A stretch of 64,000 nucleotides of DNA from Schistocerca nitens (GCF_023898315.1 NC_064616.1:295728934-295792933); one strand, 5' to 3'; positions 42,435-54,460 are shown, counted from the stretch's first letter. Numbers and translations: made by a program. Notes: generated by a model from the letters alone, not told the origin.

Positions 42435-43856
42435 CACTCCTGGAAATTGAAATAAGAACACCGTGAATTCATTGTCCCAGGAAGGGGAAACTTTATTGAC
42501 ACATTCCTGGGGTCAGATACATCACATGATCACACTGACAGAACCACAGGCACATAGACACAGGCAACAGAGCATGCACAATGTCGGCACTAGTACAGTG
42601 TATATCCACCTTTCGCAGCAATGCAGGCTGCTATTCTCCCATGGAGACGATCGTAGAGATGCTGGATGTAGTCCTGTGGAACGGCTTGGCATGCCATTTC
42701 CACCTGGCGCCTCAGTTAGACCAGCGTTCGTGCTGGACGTGCAGACCGCGTGAGACGACGCTTCATCCAGTCCCAAACATGCTCGATGGGGGACAGATCC
42801 GGAGATCTTGCTGGCCAGGGTAGTTGACTTACACCTTCTAGAGCACGTTGGGTGGCACGGGATACATGCGGACGTGCATTGTCCTGTTGGAACAGCAAGT
42901 TCCCTTGCCGGTCTAGGAATGGTAGAACGATGGGTTCGATGACGGTTTGGATGTACCGTGCACTATTCAGTGTCCCCTCGACGATCACCAGTGGTGTACG
43001 GCCAGTGTAGGAGATCGCTCCCCACACCATGATGCCGGGTGTTGGTCCTGTGTGCCTCGGTCGTATGCAGTCCTGATTGTGGCGCTCACCTGCACGGCGC
43101 CAAACACGCATACGACCATCATTGGCACCAAGGCAGAAGCGACTCTCATCGCTGAAGACGACACGTCTCCATTCGTCCCTCCATTCACGCCTGTCGCGAC
43201 ACCACTGGAGGCGGGCTGCACGATGTTGGGGCGTGAGCGGAAGACGGCCTAACGGTGTGCGGGACCGTAGCCCAGCTTCATGGAGACGGTTGCGAATGGT
43301 CCTCGCCGATACCCCAGGAGCAACAGTGTCCCTAATTTGCTGGGAAGTGGCGGTGCGGTCCCGTACGGCACTGCGTAGGATCCTACGGTCTTGGCGTGCA
43401 TCCGTGCGTCGCTGCGGTCCGGTCCCAGGTCGACGGGCACGTGCACCTTCCGCCGACCACTGGCGACAGCATCGATGTACTGTGGAGACCTCACGCCCCA
43501 CGTGTTGAGCAATTCGGCGGTACGTCCACCCGGCCTCCCGCATGCCAACTATACGCCCTCGCTCAAAGTCCGTCAACTGCACATACGGTTCACGTCCACG
43601 CTGTCGCGGCATGCTACCAGTGTTAAAGACTGCGATGGAGCTCCGTATGCCACGGCAAACTGGCTGACACTGACGGCGGCGGTGCACAAATGCTGCGCAG
43701 CTAGCGCCATTCGACGGCCAACACCGCGGTTCCTGGTGTGTCCGCTGTGCCGTGCGTGTGATCATTGCTTGTACAGCCCTCTCGCAGTGTCCGGAGCAAG
43801 TATGGTGGGTCTGACACACCGGTGTCAATGTGTTCTTTTTTCCATTTCCAGGAGTG
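42435..43856 (-). mobile_element. Near-intact Tc1-like transposon, family E
   Basis: Left CACTCCTGGAAATTGAAATAAGAACAC and right GTGTTCTTTTTTCCATTTCCAGGAGTG are inverted ends; TA at 42433-42434 and 43857-43858. The best preserved DNA transposon in the window. Confidence 0.95.
42590..43612 (-). CDS. Tc1-like transposase with one premature stop
   Basis: Cut-and-paste transposase, nuclear, binding the element's own ends. I place the start at the ATG at 43612 (MPRQRGREPYVQLTDFERGR); the longer open frame to 43828 enters the terminal region. Order: N-terminal helix-turn-helix (MREAGWTYRRIAQHVGREVS), GTGPQRRTDARQDR linker, second DNA-binding region, then the catalytic domain: VVFSDESRFCLG (D), GIMVWGAISYTGRTPLVIVE, FQQDNARPHVSR (D) and RSPDLSPIEHVWDWMKRRL (E). 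I count 32 residues between the second D and E. A TAA at 42716-42718 interrupts 300 codons in; beyond it the frame continues openly (RRQVEMACQAVPQDYIQHLY ... KGGYTLY) to the natural stop at 42590-42592. So full length is 340 codons with a single nonsense change. GC-rich coding sequence. Transposition is unlikely but recent loss is plausible. Confidence 0.93.
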
Positions 43857-43858
43857 TA

Positions 43859-45314
43859 AATAAATCACCAGATTCGGGATGGAATCCCAGTTCGGTTTTA
43901 CAAAGAGTACTCCACGGCATTGGCCCCTTACCTAGCTAGCATTTATCGTGAATCTCTCGCCCAGCACAAAATCCCAAGCGACGGGAAAAAGGAGCAGGTG
44001 ACTCCTGTATATAAGAAGGATAAAACAACGGACTTGCAACATTACAGACCAATATCCCTAACTTCTGTTTGCTGCAAAATCCTTGAACATATTCTCAGTT
44101 CGAATATAAAAATTTCCTTATGACTGAGAAGCTTACGTCCACGAATCAGCATGGTTTTAGAAAGCATCGCTCGTGGGAAATTCAGGTTGCCTTTTCCTCA
44201 CATGATATACTGCGAACTGTGGATTTCTAGATTTCCGGAAAGCACTTGACACGTTGCCCCATTGCAAGCTGTTAATGAACGTACGAGCATGCGGAATTAG
44301 TTCACAGATATGTGAGTGGCTCGAAGACTTCTTAAATACTAGAACCCATTATGCTGACCTCGACGGCGAGTGTTCATCAGAGACAGGGTGTATCGTCGGG
44401 AGTGCCTTAGGGAAGTGTGACAGGCAGCTGTTGTTCTCTATACAATAAAGGATTTGGCGGACAGGGTGGGCAGCAATCTGTGGTTGTTTGCTGATGATGC
44501 CATGGTGTACGGTACGGTGTCAAAGTTCAGTAGCTGTAGGAAGATACAATACGACTTAGACAAAATTTCCAGCTGGTGTGATGAATGGCATCTAGCCCTA
44601 CATGTGGAAAAATGTAAGTTAATGCGGATGAGTAGGAAGATCAAACATATAATGTTCGGATACAATATTACTAGTGTCTTACTTGACACAGTCAAGTTGT
44701 TTAAATACGCGGGCGTAGCGTTGCAAAGCGATATGGGATGGAAGGAGCGGGTGAGAATTATGGTAGGGAAGGCAAATGGTCGACTCCGGTTTATTGGGAG
44801 AATTTTAGGAAAGAGTGGTTCATCTTTAAAGGAGACCGCATATAGGACAATTGTGTGACCTATTCTTGAGTACTGCTCGAGTGTTTGGGATCCGTACTTG
44901 GTTAGATTGAAGGAATACATCGCAGCAATTCAGAGGTGGGCTGCGAGATTTGTTACCGGTAGGTTCGAACAACGCGTAAGTGTTACGGAGATGTTTAGGG
45001 AACTCAAATGGGAATCCCTGGAGGGAAGACGACTTTCTTTTCGAGAAACACTACTGAGAAAATTTAGGGAGCCGACATTTGAAGCTGAGTGCCGAACGAG
45101 TTAACTGCCGCCAGCATACATCGCGCGTAAGAACCACGAAGATAAGGTACGAGGAATTAGGTCTCATGCGGAGGCACATAGATAGTCATTTTTCTCTTGC
45201 TGTATTTGCAATTGGAACAGGAAAGGAAATGACTAGTAGTGATACAGGATACCCTCCGCCAAGCAGCGTACGGTGGCTTGCGGAGTACCTATGTAGATGT
45301 AGATGTAAATATAG

Positions 45315-45318
<4 letters not shown>
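43859..45318 (+). mobile_element. CR1/Jockey-like LINE, 5' truncated, with TAGATG tail
   Basis: Begins within the reverse transcriptase and ends CGGTGGCTTGCGGAGTACCTATGTAGATGTAGATG, next to a GT microsatellite. Related to the fragments at 8341-9800 and 46080-46830. Confidence 0.88.
43920..45104 (+). pseudogene. LINE reverse transcriptase
   Basis: Pieces in order: YRPISLTSVCCKILEHILSS (44046), a shifted segment with the first aspartate block (44225-44260; FRKALDTLPH-like), VRACGISSQICEWLEDFLNT, LWLFADDAMVYGTVS with the FADD motif (about 44481), SSWCDEWHLALHVEKCKLMR, KLFKYAGVALQSDMGWKERV, RFIGRILGKSGSSLKETAYR, then after a stop SSVWDPYLVRLKEYIAAIQR with AARFVTGRFEQRVSVTEM and a TFEAECRTS end. 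Two stops and at least two shifts. Confidence 0.88.

Positions 45319-45361
<43 letters not shown>
45319..45361. repeat. (GT)n microsatellite
   Basis: Perfect GT run directly after the LINE 3' tail. Confidence 0.97.
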
Positions 45362-45557
45362 CAGGGTGCCCATAGTTAAAATTACAGTTTCAAAACGCTG
45401 TAGAAAGAGAACCACTGATCAGAATGAAGTTAAATTACATTTATATAGCTTTTTACCTTGTTTTTTCTATGTTGAAAACAAGCATATTATGTAAACTCCA
45501 ACATGTGAAGCATATCTTTTTGTTGGTATATACGTAAAAAATGAAATGTGTAAATGA

Positions 45558-45725
45558 ACTAGTCCAACGTGTGGAACATACATACAAATATTTTTTGTAA
45601 AAAGAAATACAGATTATCTGTATTCTATTTTGATGAAGATCACTAGTCCAACGTGTGGAACATACATACAAATATTTTTTGTAAAAAGAAATACAGATTA
45701 TCTGTATTCTATTTTGATGAAGAAA
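45558..45725. repeat. 84-bp direct tandem duplication
   Basis: ACTAGTCCAACGTGTGGAAC at 45558 recurs at 45642 and the copies match over at least 82 bases (to TTTTGATGAAGA). A related single segment precedes at about 45497. The near identity indicates a recent event. Confidence 0.95.
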
Positions 45726-46079
45726 TAAATCTGGTTTGTTAAGCTCTAGTCATTCATTTTCTACTATTCTACGTCTCACTTGTATATATAACTGTTGGCA
45801 TATGCATCGCATGCGTCTTTACTGTAAGAATTGCTGCATTTACACTTCAGTTATTTTAATGCAGGCAGATGTACACATCTGCAAGAAGTGTACCATTTTT
45901 TTGCAATAGGCAGAGACATTTTCATTGCACACACCCTTCCTATAAGGACGAGTGAATTTACAGTTCATTAAAAGTGTGTTGAAAACTCTAAAAATGTTCA
46001 TTCAGATCTTGCAAAGACTGGCAACTTGCTTTAGATGTGCAAAATTGTAATACTGTGCACTTCACAAAACGAAAACACC
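45726..46079. other. Unassigned AT-rich spacer
   Basis: Nothing recognised, although the final part may already belong to the LINE fragment that follows. Confidence 0.3.
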
Positions 46080-46830
46080 TAGTATCCTATGACTGAGGAC
46101 TACGGCACTTGAAGATAAATGCAAATTATTTCGAGAAGGCCTACATACAAAGTTTCAAGCACCGCCTTTAAATGATGACTCTAGGAATATGGTAAAACCC
46201 CCTACATATTGATCCCGTAGGGACAGGATACAGATGGAATCGGTAAAGTCATACATGTAGCTGGAAGTTACACATTATGGGCATATTAAATGGAAAGATT
46301 ACATAGTCTCAGTCGCAGGTCAACCAGGTGGCAAACCTCGATTTATTGGAGAATACTAGGGTAATGCAATCACCCTCATGCGACCCATCCTAGGATATTG
46401 TTCATGTATGTGGGATCCTTACATAATAAGACTACTAAGTGATACTGAACGTATACAGGGAAGGGCAGCACGAATGGTCACAGGTTTGGGTTACTCGTGG
46501 GAGTGTGTCACAGAAATGCTGAAAGCACTGGCAGGCGCTTGAAGATAGATGCAAAGTATCCCGAAAAGGCCTACAAACAAAGTTTCAAGCACCGCCTTTA
46601 AATGATGACTCTAGGAATCTTGTAAAACCCCCTACATATCGATCCCGTAGGGATCGTGTGGACAAGATTGGATTAAATACGGCTGGCACGGAGGCATTTG
46701 ACAGTCATTCTTCCGCGTTCTATACGTGAATGGAACATGAAGAAACCCTAATAACTGTAACAATGGAAGTACCCTCTGCCATGCACTAGACAGTTGTTTG
46801 CAGGGTATGTATGTAGATCTAGACGTAGTA
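46080..46830 (+). mobile_element. LINE 3' part with internal duplication
   Basis: Plus strand: MRPILGYCSCMWDPYIIRLL (46379-46440) and ERIQGRAARMVTGLG, matching the SSVWDP/AARFVTG region of the 43859 LINE; 3' end CCCTCTGCCATGCACTAGACAGTTG...TATGTAGATC near 46830. A segment GAAGATAAATGCAAATTATTTCGAGAAGGCC...CGATCCCGTAGGGA at about 46103-46213 is repeated at about 46541-46653. Confidence 0.8.
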
Positions 46831-47812
46831 TTCGCATTACAGATGGATTTACTAACAAAAGTTATCTTTGTAAATCATTAGATACGTTCCACACAGCAAG
46901 ACAATCGGTATAGACTCTTCACGAAGGCTTCCTTGTCAGCGGAGAGCAGTCACCAGTGTGCGTCACGCGGAAATACGTTTGGCGGTTACGTAAATTTAAT
47001 GACTGCATTGTGTCGGTTTCGGCTGAGTGGCGCTGCAGAAGAGCATTGCCAAGACATTTTCAAAATGTTGTAATTTCTTTATCAACGGTTTCCTGCAATT
47101 CGTGGCTCCTGATAGTGTGCACATTTAAAATGTAAAGAGCAAATTGTCTTCAAGGACATGTAGCGTTCTTGCAAATCATGTTCTTTCACGGTTTCTGCAC
47201 TCCCCCCTCCGAGTAACTGTATTAGAAAGACAGTATCCAACGAACCTGAAATTACATAACTAAGGCTATTTCTGAACATAATTTCATATCTCTGTAATCA
47301 TCTGTAAAGTATCCGCAGCGAAATACATTTCCCTAACTTCCCCCTTCTTTTCACTGACCTAGTGTTTTGTACTACCTAGACATAGTAAACAGTTAAACTA
47401 TGTGTGCAAATTTATTTTGTTCTAACATGAATTACCCTTGAATAGAGCAAGAATAGTATCCAATAGATTACATCGTCATCCTAGGCACGGACGCCCATGA
47501 AAAGTCTCCCATGGTTTGACTGCATGGGACATGACGAAAAGCTTTTATTAGTAATAATTAACAGAAGACATTGAAACACATTGTGTTCATCAAGAACTAT
47601 GCGGTACCACTTTGTCTTTCCGTTGTCCTCTAAACGTTGAAGTTCTTCCATTTTCGGGATTTACAGTGATTGATCCCGGGACAAGATGCGCTACACCAAC
47701 GCAGGTTAAAGACGAGGCCACGAAGGTACACAATACAGTACAACAGGAAAAGGATAAGGAACAGCTTGCTGAGAACGGACGAGTGACAGAAATACAATAC
47801 GAACACTGGACA
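46831..47812. other. Unassigned spacer
   Basis: The frame 47612-47893 begins MSFRCPLNVEVLPFSGFTVI and runs about 70 codons, lysine- and glutamate-rich, before entering a SINE. I recognise no domain; it may be a fragment of an unknown ORF. Confidence 0.3.
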
Positions 47813-47824
47813 ACAGATTTGTCA

Positions 47825-48023
47825 AAAAAAAAAAAAATTGCTCTGAGCACTATGGGACTTAACATCTGTGGTCATCAGTCCCCTAGAACTTAGAACTACT
47901 TAAACCTAACTAACCTAAGGACATCACACACATCCATGCCCGAGGCAGGATTCGAAACTGCGACCGTAGCGGTCGCGCGGTTCCGGACTGAGCGCCTAGA
48001 AGCGTTAGACCACCGCTGCCGGC
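47825..48023 (-). mobile_element. SINE family A, 12-bp duplication, poly(T/A) tail
   Basis: Flanked by ACAGATTTGTCA at 47813-47824 and 48024-48035. An A run on the plus strand at its 3' end replaces the usual AACCATTTGA end. Confidence 0.94.
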
Positions 48024-48035
48024 ACAGATTTGTCA

Positions 48036-48689
48036 CCCTAACACACTGCGACTTATAAATCACCCTCTGTTGAACAAATAATTTATACATTCATTTGTGT
48101 CTTGACACTCAGGGTGCGGAACTCGAGCACACGATCGGATTTGAAATACATTGGCGCAAAAAATAGTTACTTAGCAGCCGATTGCGGACCGGTGCAGAAC
48201 AGTTCATAGTGCTTCACTAATATCCCAATAAATGAAGAAAAAGTTCATTTACCACACCAGACGAAAGCCTTAGATTTCAGGAAAAAAAAAAAAAGCTTCG
48301 CGGAAACATCTTAGTCCCATACTGACTTCTCCCGCAACTTTTTTTCGATCATGCGGTTGTATACCGCCCAGAAAATAACATGAACAACTTGTATATACTG
48401 TCCACACACGAAGTATTCACTCAATCAGCTTCCAGCACGAACTGTTCACACCACTACGACGTGTTCCTTTTCATCCCCAAACAACAACTCTCGTCCAACC
48501 CATCCTCCTCCCCTGTTCCCTCTTACCACAGATACGAGTGTGTAGCCTGTCACTGCCTGTCGCTTTTACTCCCTCCCTTCGAGCAGCGCCATCACTTGTG
48601 ACGAATCTTAATTAGATATAATAATTTACAATTTTCGAGCCTACTGGCCAAGTTAAATAAATTTCTTCTTCTATGGAGCTCGCTTAATA
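48036..48689. other. Unassigned spacer
   Basis: Frame 48380-48601 shows no domain. Nothing else recognised. Confidence 0.3.
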
Positions 48690-49376
48690 TTCAATTACTT
48701 CTGAAAGGCTTATAAGTGTGTCGCAGGATACGATGAGCTGTGAAATAATTGTTAAGAAAAAAAATTGATACGTTGTGCCGTTTCCGAGTTAAATGGCGCT
48801 GAAGTTAGCCAATCAGGTCGTTGCGCCTGCAAATTCAAGTGGCCCGCCAGATACAATTACTGTGAGTTGTTCTCATAGTGTAGGTCATAGCGAACGAGAC
48901 TACTGTACTTAGCTTGTCTGCTCGGGCTCGATCATTAGTTCCGTCCCATGTCCAATTTTTGTATCGCCACCTTGTTCGCTTTTAGGAAACCAAACGAGAA
49001 ACACGTTTGGCGACACTGTCTCTGGCGGGCCAGTTGAATTTGCGCGCTCAACCGCCTGATTGGCTAACTTCAATGCTAATTAACTCCGAACCGGCGCAAC
49101 GTATTGAATATTTCTCAGTACAATCTACCTTAGAACGCCATTACAAGCCTTTCAGACTATTTCTTTGCCGCGCGGAGTGGCCGCACGGTTACGGGCGCCA
49201 TGTCACGGATTGCGCGGCCACTCCCGCCGGAGGTTCGAGTCCTCCCTCAAGCATGCTGTTCTTAGCATAAGTTACTTTAAGTCAGTTTAAGTAGTATGTA
49301 AGTCTAGGGAGCGATGACCTCAGCAGTTTGTTCCCTTAGGAATTCACACACATTTGAACTATTTCTGACCACCCTG
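48690..49376. mobile_element. Fold-back element, family 1, copy 2, with a SINE inside
   Basis: CTTCTGAAAGGCTTATAAG (48699) pairs with TACAAGCCTTTCAGACTATTTCT (49143), and GATACGTTGTGCCGTTTCCGAG with its inverse near 49085-49110. Same family as 44-539. It ends TTTCTGACCACCCTG (49376). Confidence 0.8.
49165..49357 (+). mobile_element. SINE family B, 9-bp duplication
   Basis: Divergent head GCCGCGCGGAGTGGCCGCACGG, GGTTCGAGTCC, tail CACACACATTTGA. Flanked by ACTATTTCT at 49156-49164 and 49358-49366. Confidence 0.88.
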
Positions 49377-49886
49377 TCAACGTTAAATTAATGGCTTGCG
49401 ACATCGCTAATCTAGTCTTTTCGTGAATAGTAAATCAAACTGCAAGAAATTACGGATATAACTTACTAATGAGGTGAAGTGTATGGTATTATCAAAAATT
49501 TATTTCGGCTGTATCATTTTCTTAACTTATAAATATAACTCGACGTTTGTGCAATGATTCTGTACAGTTCTCACTGTTGATAAAGGTAATGATTTACCTA
49601 ATTTGTCACCCTGTGGTGTGTTTTCATATACTATTCATTTATGTCGTTGTTGTGGTAATCAGCCCAAAGACTGGTTTGGTGCAGCTCTCCATGCTACGCT
49701 ATTCCGTACAACTGCTGCAATCTACATGGTCCTGAATCTGCTTACTGTATTCATCTTTGGTCTCCCTCTACGATTTCCCCCCACGTCTCCCGCTAGTACT
49801 AAATGGGTATTCCCTCGATGTCTCAGAATGTGTCCTACCAACCGAACCATTCTTCTAGTCAGGTTTTGCCACAAGTTTATTTTCTC

Positions 49887-50101
49887 AAAAAAAAAAAAAA
49901 AAAAATGGTTCAAATGGCTCTGAGCACTATGGGACTTAACATCTGTGGTCATCAGTCCCCTAGAACTTAGAACTACTTAAACCTAACTAACCTAAGGACA
50001 TCACACACATCCATGCCCGAGGCAGGATTCGAACCTGCGACCGTAGCAGTCGCGCGGTTCCGGACTGAGCGCCTAGAACCGCTAGACCACCGCGGCCGGC
50101 C
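49887..50101 (-). mobile_element. SINE family A, 11-bp duplication, A-run tail
   Basis: Flanked by TTTATTTTCTC at 49876-49886 and 50102-50112. Tail is a long A run on the plus strand preceding TGGTTCAAATGG. Confidence 0.95.
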
Positions 50102-50723
50102 TTTATTTTCTCCCCTATTCTATTCAACACTTCCTCATTAGTTACGTGATCAACCCATCTGATCGTCAGCATTATACTGTAGCACCACATTTCAAAACTT
50201 CTATTCTCTTCTTGTCTATACTGTTTATCGTCCATGTTTCACTTCCATTCATGGCTACACTCCATACAAATACTTTCAGAAAAGACTTCCTGTCACTTAA
50301 ATCTATACTCGGAGTTAACAAAGTTCTCTTCTTCACACACGATTTTCTCGCCATTGCCAGTCTACATTTTATATTCTCTCTACTTCGACCATCATCAGTT
50401 ATATTGCTGCCCAAATAGCGAAACTCATGTACTGCGTTAAGTGTCTAATTTCCTAATCTAATTCTCTCAGCACAACTCGATTTAATTCGAATACATTCCA
50501 TTATCCTCGTTTTGCTTTTATTGATGTTCATCTGATATCCACCTTTCAAGAAACAGTCCATCCCGCTCAACTGCTCTTTCAAGTCCTTTGCTGTCTCTGA
50601 CAGAATTATAATGCCATCGGCAAACCTCGAAGTGTTTATTTCTTCTCTCTGGATTTTAATTCCTACTCCAAATTTTTCTTTTGTTTCCTTTACTTCTTGC
50701 TCAGTATACAAATTGAATAACAT

Positions 50724-50889
50724 TGCCGCGCGTAATTAGCGGCTAGTTCCGGCGGAGGTTCGAGTCCTCCCTCGGGCATGGGTGTGTGTGTGTTTGTCCT
50801 TAGGATAATTTAGGTTAAGTAGTGTGAAAGCTTAGGGACTGATGACCTTAGCAGTTAAATCCCATAGGATTTCACGCACATTTGAACAT
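50724..50889 (+). mobile_element. SINE family B, internal head deletion, 11-bp duplication
   Basis: TGCCGCGCGTAATTAGCGGCTAGTTCCGGCGGAGGTTCGAGTCC: the region between A box and B box is deleted. Flanked by TTGAATAACAT at 50713-50723 and 50890-50900. Confidence 0.92.
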
Positions 50890-52203
50890 TTGAATAACAT
50901 CGGGGAAAGAGTACAGCCCTGTTTCACTCCCTTCTAACCCAATGCTTCCCTTTCACGCCCCTCGACTCTTATAACTGCCAATCCAGTATCTGTACAAATT
51001 GCAAGCAGCCTTTCGCTCCCTGTATTTTACCCCTCCCATCTGTAGTATTTTAAGGAAGAGTACTCCAAACAACAAATTCAAAAGTCTGCAAATGTTATCA
51101 ATGTAGGTTGGCGTTTCTTTAACTTATCTTTTATGAGAAGTCGTAGGGTCAGTATTGCCTCACGTGTTCCTACATTTCTCCGGAATCCCAACTGATCTTC
51201 CCCGAGGTCAATTTCTACCAGTTTTACCATTCGTCTGTAAAGAATTCGTGTTAGTATTTTGCGACCATGACTTATTAAACTGCTAGTTCCGTAATATTCA
51301 CACCTGTTACCACATGCTTTCATTCGAATTGAAGTTGTTACATTCTTCTTGAAGTGTGAGGGTATTTCACCTGTCTCATACATTTTGCGCACCAGATGGA
51401 AGATTTTTGTCTTGGCTGGCTCTCTCGGGGCTATCAGTAGTTCTAACGGAATGTTGTCTACTCGTGGATCCTTGTTTCTACTTAGATCTTTCAGTGCACT
51501 GTCAAAGTCTTCAGTATTGTATCTCCCATCTCATCTTCATCTACTTCCTCTTCCATTTCCAAAATACTGCCTTTGTGCAGACCCTCTATATATTTTTTCC
51601 ACTGGTTTTCCACCTGAGCTCTTGATATTCATACAGGTGGTTCTCTTTTCGCCAAAGGTCTCCCTAATTTTCCTGGAGGCGGCATCTATCTTTTTCCTAG
51701 TGATATATGCTTCTAAATCCTTACGTTTGTCCTCTAGCTATTCCTGCTTAGCCATTTTGCACTTCCTGTCAGTCTCATTATTTAGACGATTCTATTCCCT
51801 TTCGCCTGCTTCACTTGCTGCATTTTTATATTTCCACCTTTCATCAATTAAATTCAACATCTCTTGTGTTACCCAAGGATTTCTACTAGTCCTTGTCTTT
51901 TTACCAACTTCATCTTCTACTGCCTTCACTATTTCATTTCTCAAAGCCACCCATTATTCTTCTACTGTATTCCTTTCCCTTGGTCTTGTCAATCCTTACC
52001 TAACGCTTCCTCAAACTCTCTAGAACCCCCGGTTCTTTCAGTTTATCCAGGCCCTATTTCCTTAAATTTCTACCTTTTTGCAGTTTCTTCAGTTTTACTC
52101 TACAATTCATAGCCAATAAATTGTGGTCAGAGTTCACATCTACCCCTGGAACTGTCTTCTAATTTAAAATCTTGCCATTATATAATCAATCCGAAACCTT
52201 CCG

Positions 52204-52385
52204 GTGGCCGAGCGGTTCTAGGCGCTACAGTCTGGAACCGCGCGACCGCTACGGTCGCAGGTTCGAATCCTGCCTCGGGCATGGATGTGTGTGATGTCCT
52301 TAGGTTAGTAAGGTTCAAGTAGTTCTAAGTTCTAGGGGACTGATGACCTCAGAAGTTAATTCCCATAGTGCTCAGAGCCATTTTT
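52204..52385 (+). mobile_element. SINE family A, 12-bp duplication
   Basis: Flanked by CGAAACCTTCCG at 52192-52203 and 52386-52397; the first head bases overlap the target copy. Lies in the endonuclease part of the LINE. Confidence 0.95.
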
Positions 52386-53060
52386 CGAAACCTTCCGTTG
52401 TCTCCAGGAGTCTTCCGCGTAAACAACCTGCTACAACAAGTGTTAGGTATGATTAAATTATGCTCTGTCCAAAATTCTTTCATTCCTTCCCCCTGTTCAT
52501 ATTCACCTATTTTTCCTTATCTTCATTTTCCTACTATCGAATTCCATTCCCCGATGACTATTAAATTTTCGTCTCCATTAACTATCTGAATAAGGCCTTT
52601 TATCTCATCATACATTTCTTCAATCTCTTAACCATCTGCGGAGCTAGCTGGCACATGAACCTGTTCTACTCTGGTGGATTTGGGCTTCGTATCTATCTTG
52701 GCTATAATAATGCGTTCACAATGCTGTTCATAGTAACTTACCCACGTTCCACTTTTTTTTTTATTAATTATCTAACCTACTCCTGCATTACCCCTATTTG
52801 ATTTTATGTTTACAACCCTGTATTCACCTGACCAGAAGTCCTGTTTCTCTTGCCACGGATCTTCACTAACTCTCACTATATCTAACTTTAACCTATCCAT
52901 TTCCCTTTTTAAATTTTCTAACATACCTGTACGATTAAGGGATTATTCATTGTATCTGGACTGAACTTACAACTTGCTGTTTGTAACATGGAATCTTAAT
53001 CCTAGCTGTCTCTGTAAGTTTTCAATAGGTGTTCGCATGGATTTTTTCTCCGCACGTTCG

Positions 53061-53429
53061 CCGCGACAATATTTCTACACCGCTCGCCGCTAATCCTTCC
53101 CCCCATAGCTCAGTACAATAGGCTGCTCTTAACCGTCCGTGGCTGGACTTTCCTTTTTTCATTCATACAAACGCATGGGACTTCCCCTCGCCTTTCCTGC
53201 ACTTTGCTCATCGCGCTATGCTCCTTCTAGGTGGACTGGGCCCAGAGGGCTAAATGACTCTGAGATAACGTCTCTTCCCTCGTTGGAATTTCACGATAGG
53301 CTCAAATCCAACGCTAGTTCATTCTGATAAATCCCCTTACAGTCCACACTTTTCGAGGGAAGATCGCTACGTTGTCCAACACTCAGGTTCTGAACTTGGG
53401 GAAATTTCATCTTACTCAAATCAGTTGCA
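53061..53429. other. Unassigned spacer
   Basis: May be the 5' untranslated region of the minus-strand LINE (53060). The plus frame 53139-53327 shows no domain. Confidence 0.35.
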
Positions 53430-53604
53430 GCTGCAATGCTGGCATCTCACAACACATCATGGTAGTAATTTGCAACACTACCTCTAGATTTGATAACGAC
53501 TTCAATTAGGCAAGGAAGAGTGTTCGTAAGTTTTCTCAGGTGAATGATTCACAGCTGCAGCCTCTCTTTGATAATGAGAACCCGCACAGCTACAAATTCT
53601 ACAT

Positions 53605-54460
53605 CTACATCTAAATATATACTCTGCAAACCGCTGTGAAGTGCATAAATGATGGTAGGTCCCTTTGTACCAATTATTATGTTTTTTTCCAGTTCCATTC
53701 AGTTATAGAACACGGGAAGAATGAGTGATCAAATACGCTGTAATTTACCTAATCTTGTTCACGCGAGCCCTGTGGGAGCGATATTTAAGAGATTGTAGGT
53801 TGTAGTATATTCATAGAATCGTTATTAAAAGCCGGTGCTTAAAACTTTGTAAATAGGCTTTCTAGGGATAGGTTGCGTCTATCGTTAAGCGTCTGACAGT
53901 TCTGTTTCTTCAGCATCTCTGTGACATTCTCACAGGGCAAGCAAACCTGTGACAATTCGTGCTGCACTTTTCTGTATACGTTCAATATCCCCTGTTAGTC
54001 CCTTCTGGTACACGTCCCACACACTTGAGCAATAGCTTAGGGTGGGCCACACGAGTGCTTTGTAAGCAATCTCATTTGTAGACTGATTGCATTTCCCAGC
54101 ACTCTACCAATAAACCGAAGTCTACCACCTGCTTTACCCACGACTGAGTCTGTTTGATCATTCCATTTCATATCTAAGTGGTTCAAATGGCTCTAGGCAC
54201 AATGGCACTTAACATCTGAGGTCATCAGTCCCATAGACTTAGAACTACTTAAACCTACCTAACCTAAGGACATCACACACATCCATACCCGAGGCAAGAT
54301 TCGAACCTGCGACCGTAGCACCAGCACCTAGAACCGCTCGGCAACAGCGGCCGGCCATTTCATATCTCTACAACTTGTTACACCTAGGTTATTTGTATAC
54401 ATTGACTGATTCCAACTCTGACTTACTGATATTATAGTCATAGGATACTACATTTTTCGT
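53605..54460 (-). mobile_element. LINE 3' end inserted in Tc1, with nested SINE
   Basis: Starts CTACATCTACATCTAAATATATACTCTGC (complement of the TAGATGTAGATG tail), then GTGAAGTGCATAAATGATGGTAGG. A SINE at 54176-54354 separates its last ~100 bases. Minus frames retain little coding sequence. Confidence 0.78.
54176..54354 (-). mobile_element. SINE family A, 13-bp duplication
   Basis: Flanked by CCATTTCATATCT at 54163-54175 and 54355-54367. A short deletion between B box and head (GACCGTAGCACCAGCACC). Confidence 0.95.

Larger units (their letters stand above)
49640..53060 (-). mobile_element. Long RTE-like LINE including endonuclease, minus strand
   Basis: The longest member of the family here. 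3' end at about 49640 (GTCGTTGTTGTGG; complement of the CAA tail). Upward: C-terminal domain (minus 50235-50110 RSFEMWCYSIMLTIRWVDHV, TNEEVLNRIGE; 50414-50172), FADD region (50723-50445, RFADGIIILSETAKDLKEQ; last D is G), RT first half (51392-51078, GFRRNVGTREAILTLRLL), and the endonuclease (about 52980-52150: ETWNLN-like start, NRGNAGV, an RIIIAKIDTKPKSTRVEQVH stretch). Three SINEs are nested. Frameshifts and stops throughout. Confidence 0.88.

Noticed and set aside
43077-43939. Plus-strand frames of 143 and 182 codons
   Set aside because: Shadows of the minus-strand Tc1 transposase at 42590-43612.
47612-47893. Host gene encoding a Lys/Glu-rich 93-residue protein
   Set aside because: The last third is SINE sequence, and no splice signals or domain support the rest; left as unassigned.
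51349-52023. 224-codon plus-strand frame
   Set aside because: Low-complexity Ser/Leu/Phe-rich antisense of the minus-strand RTE LINE.
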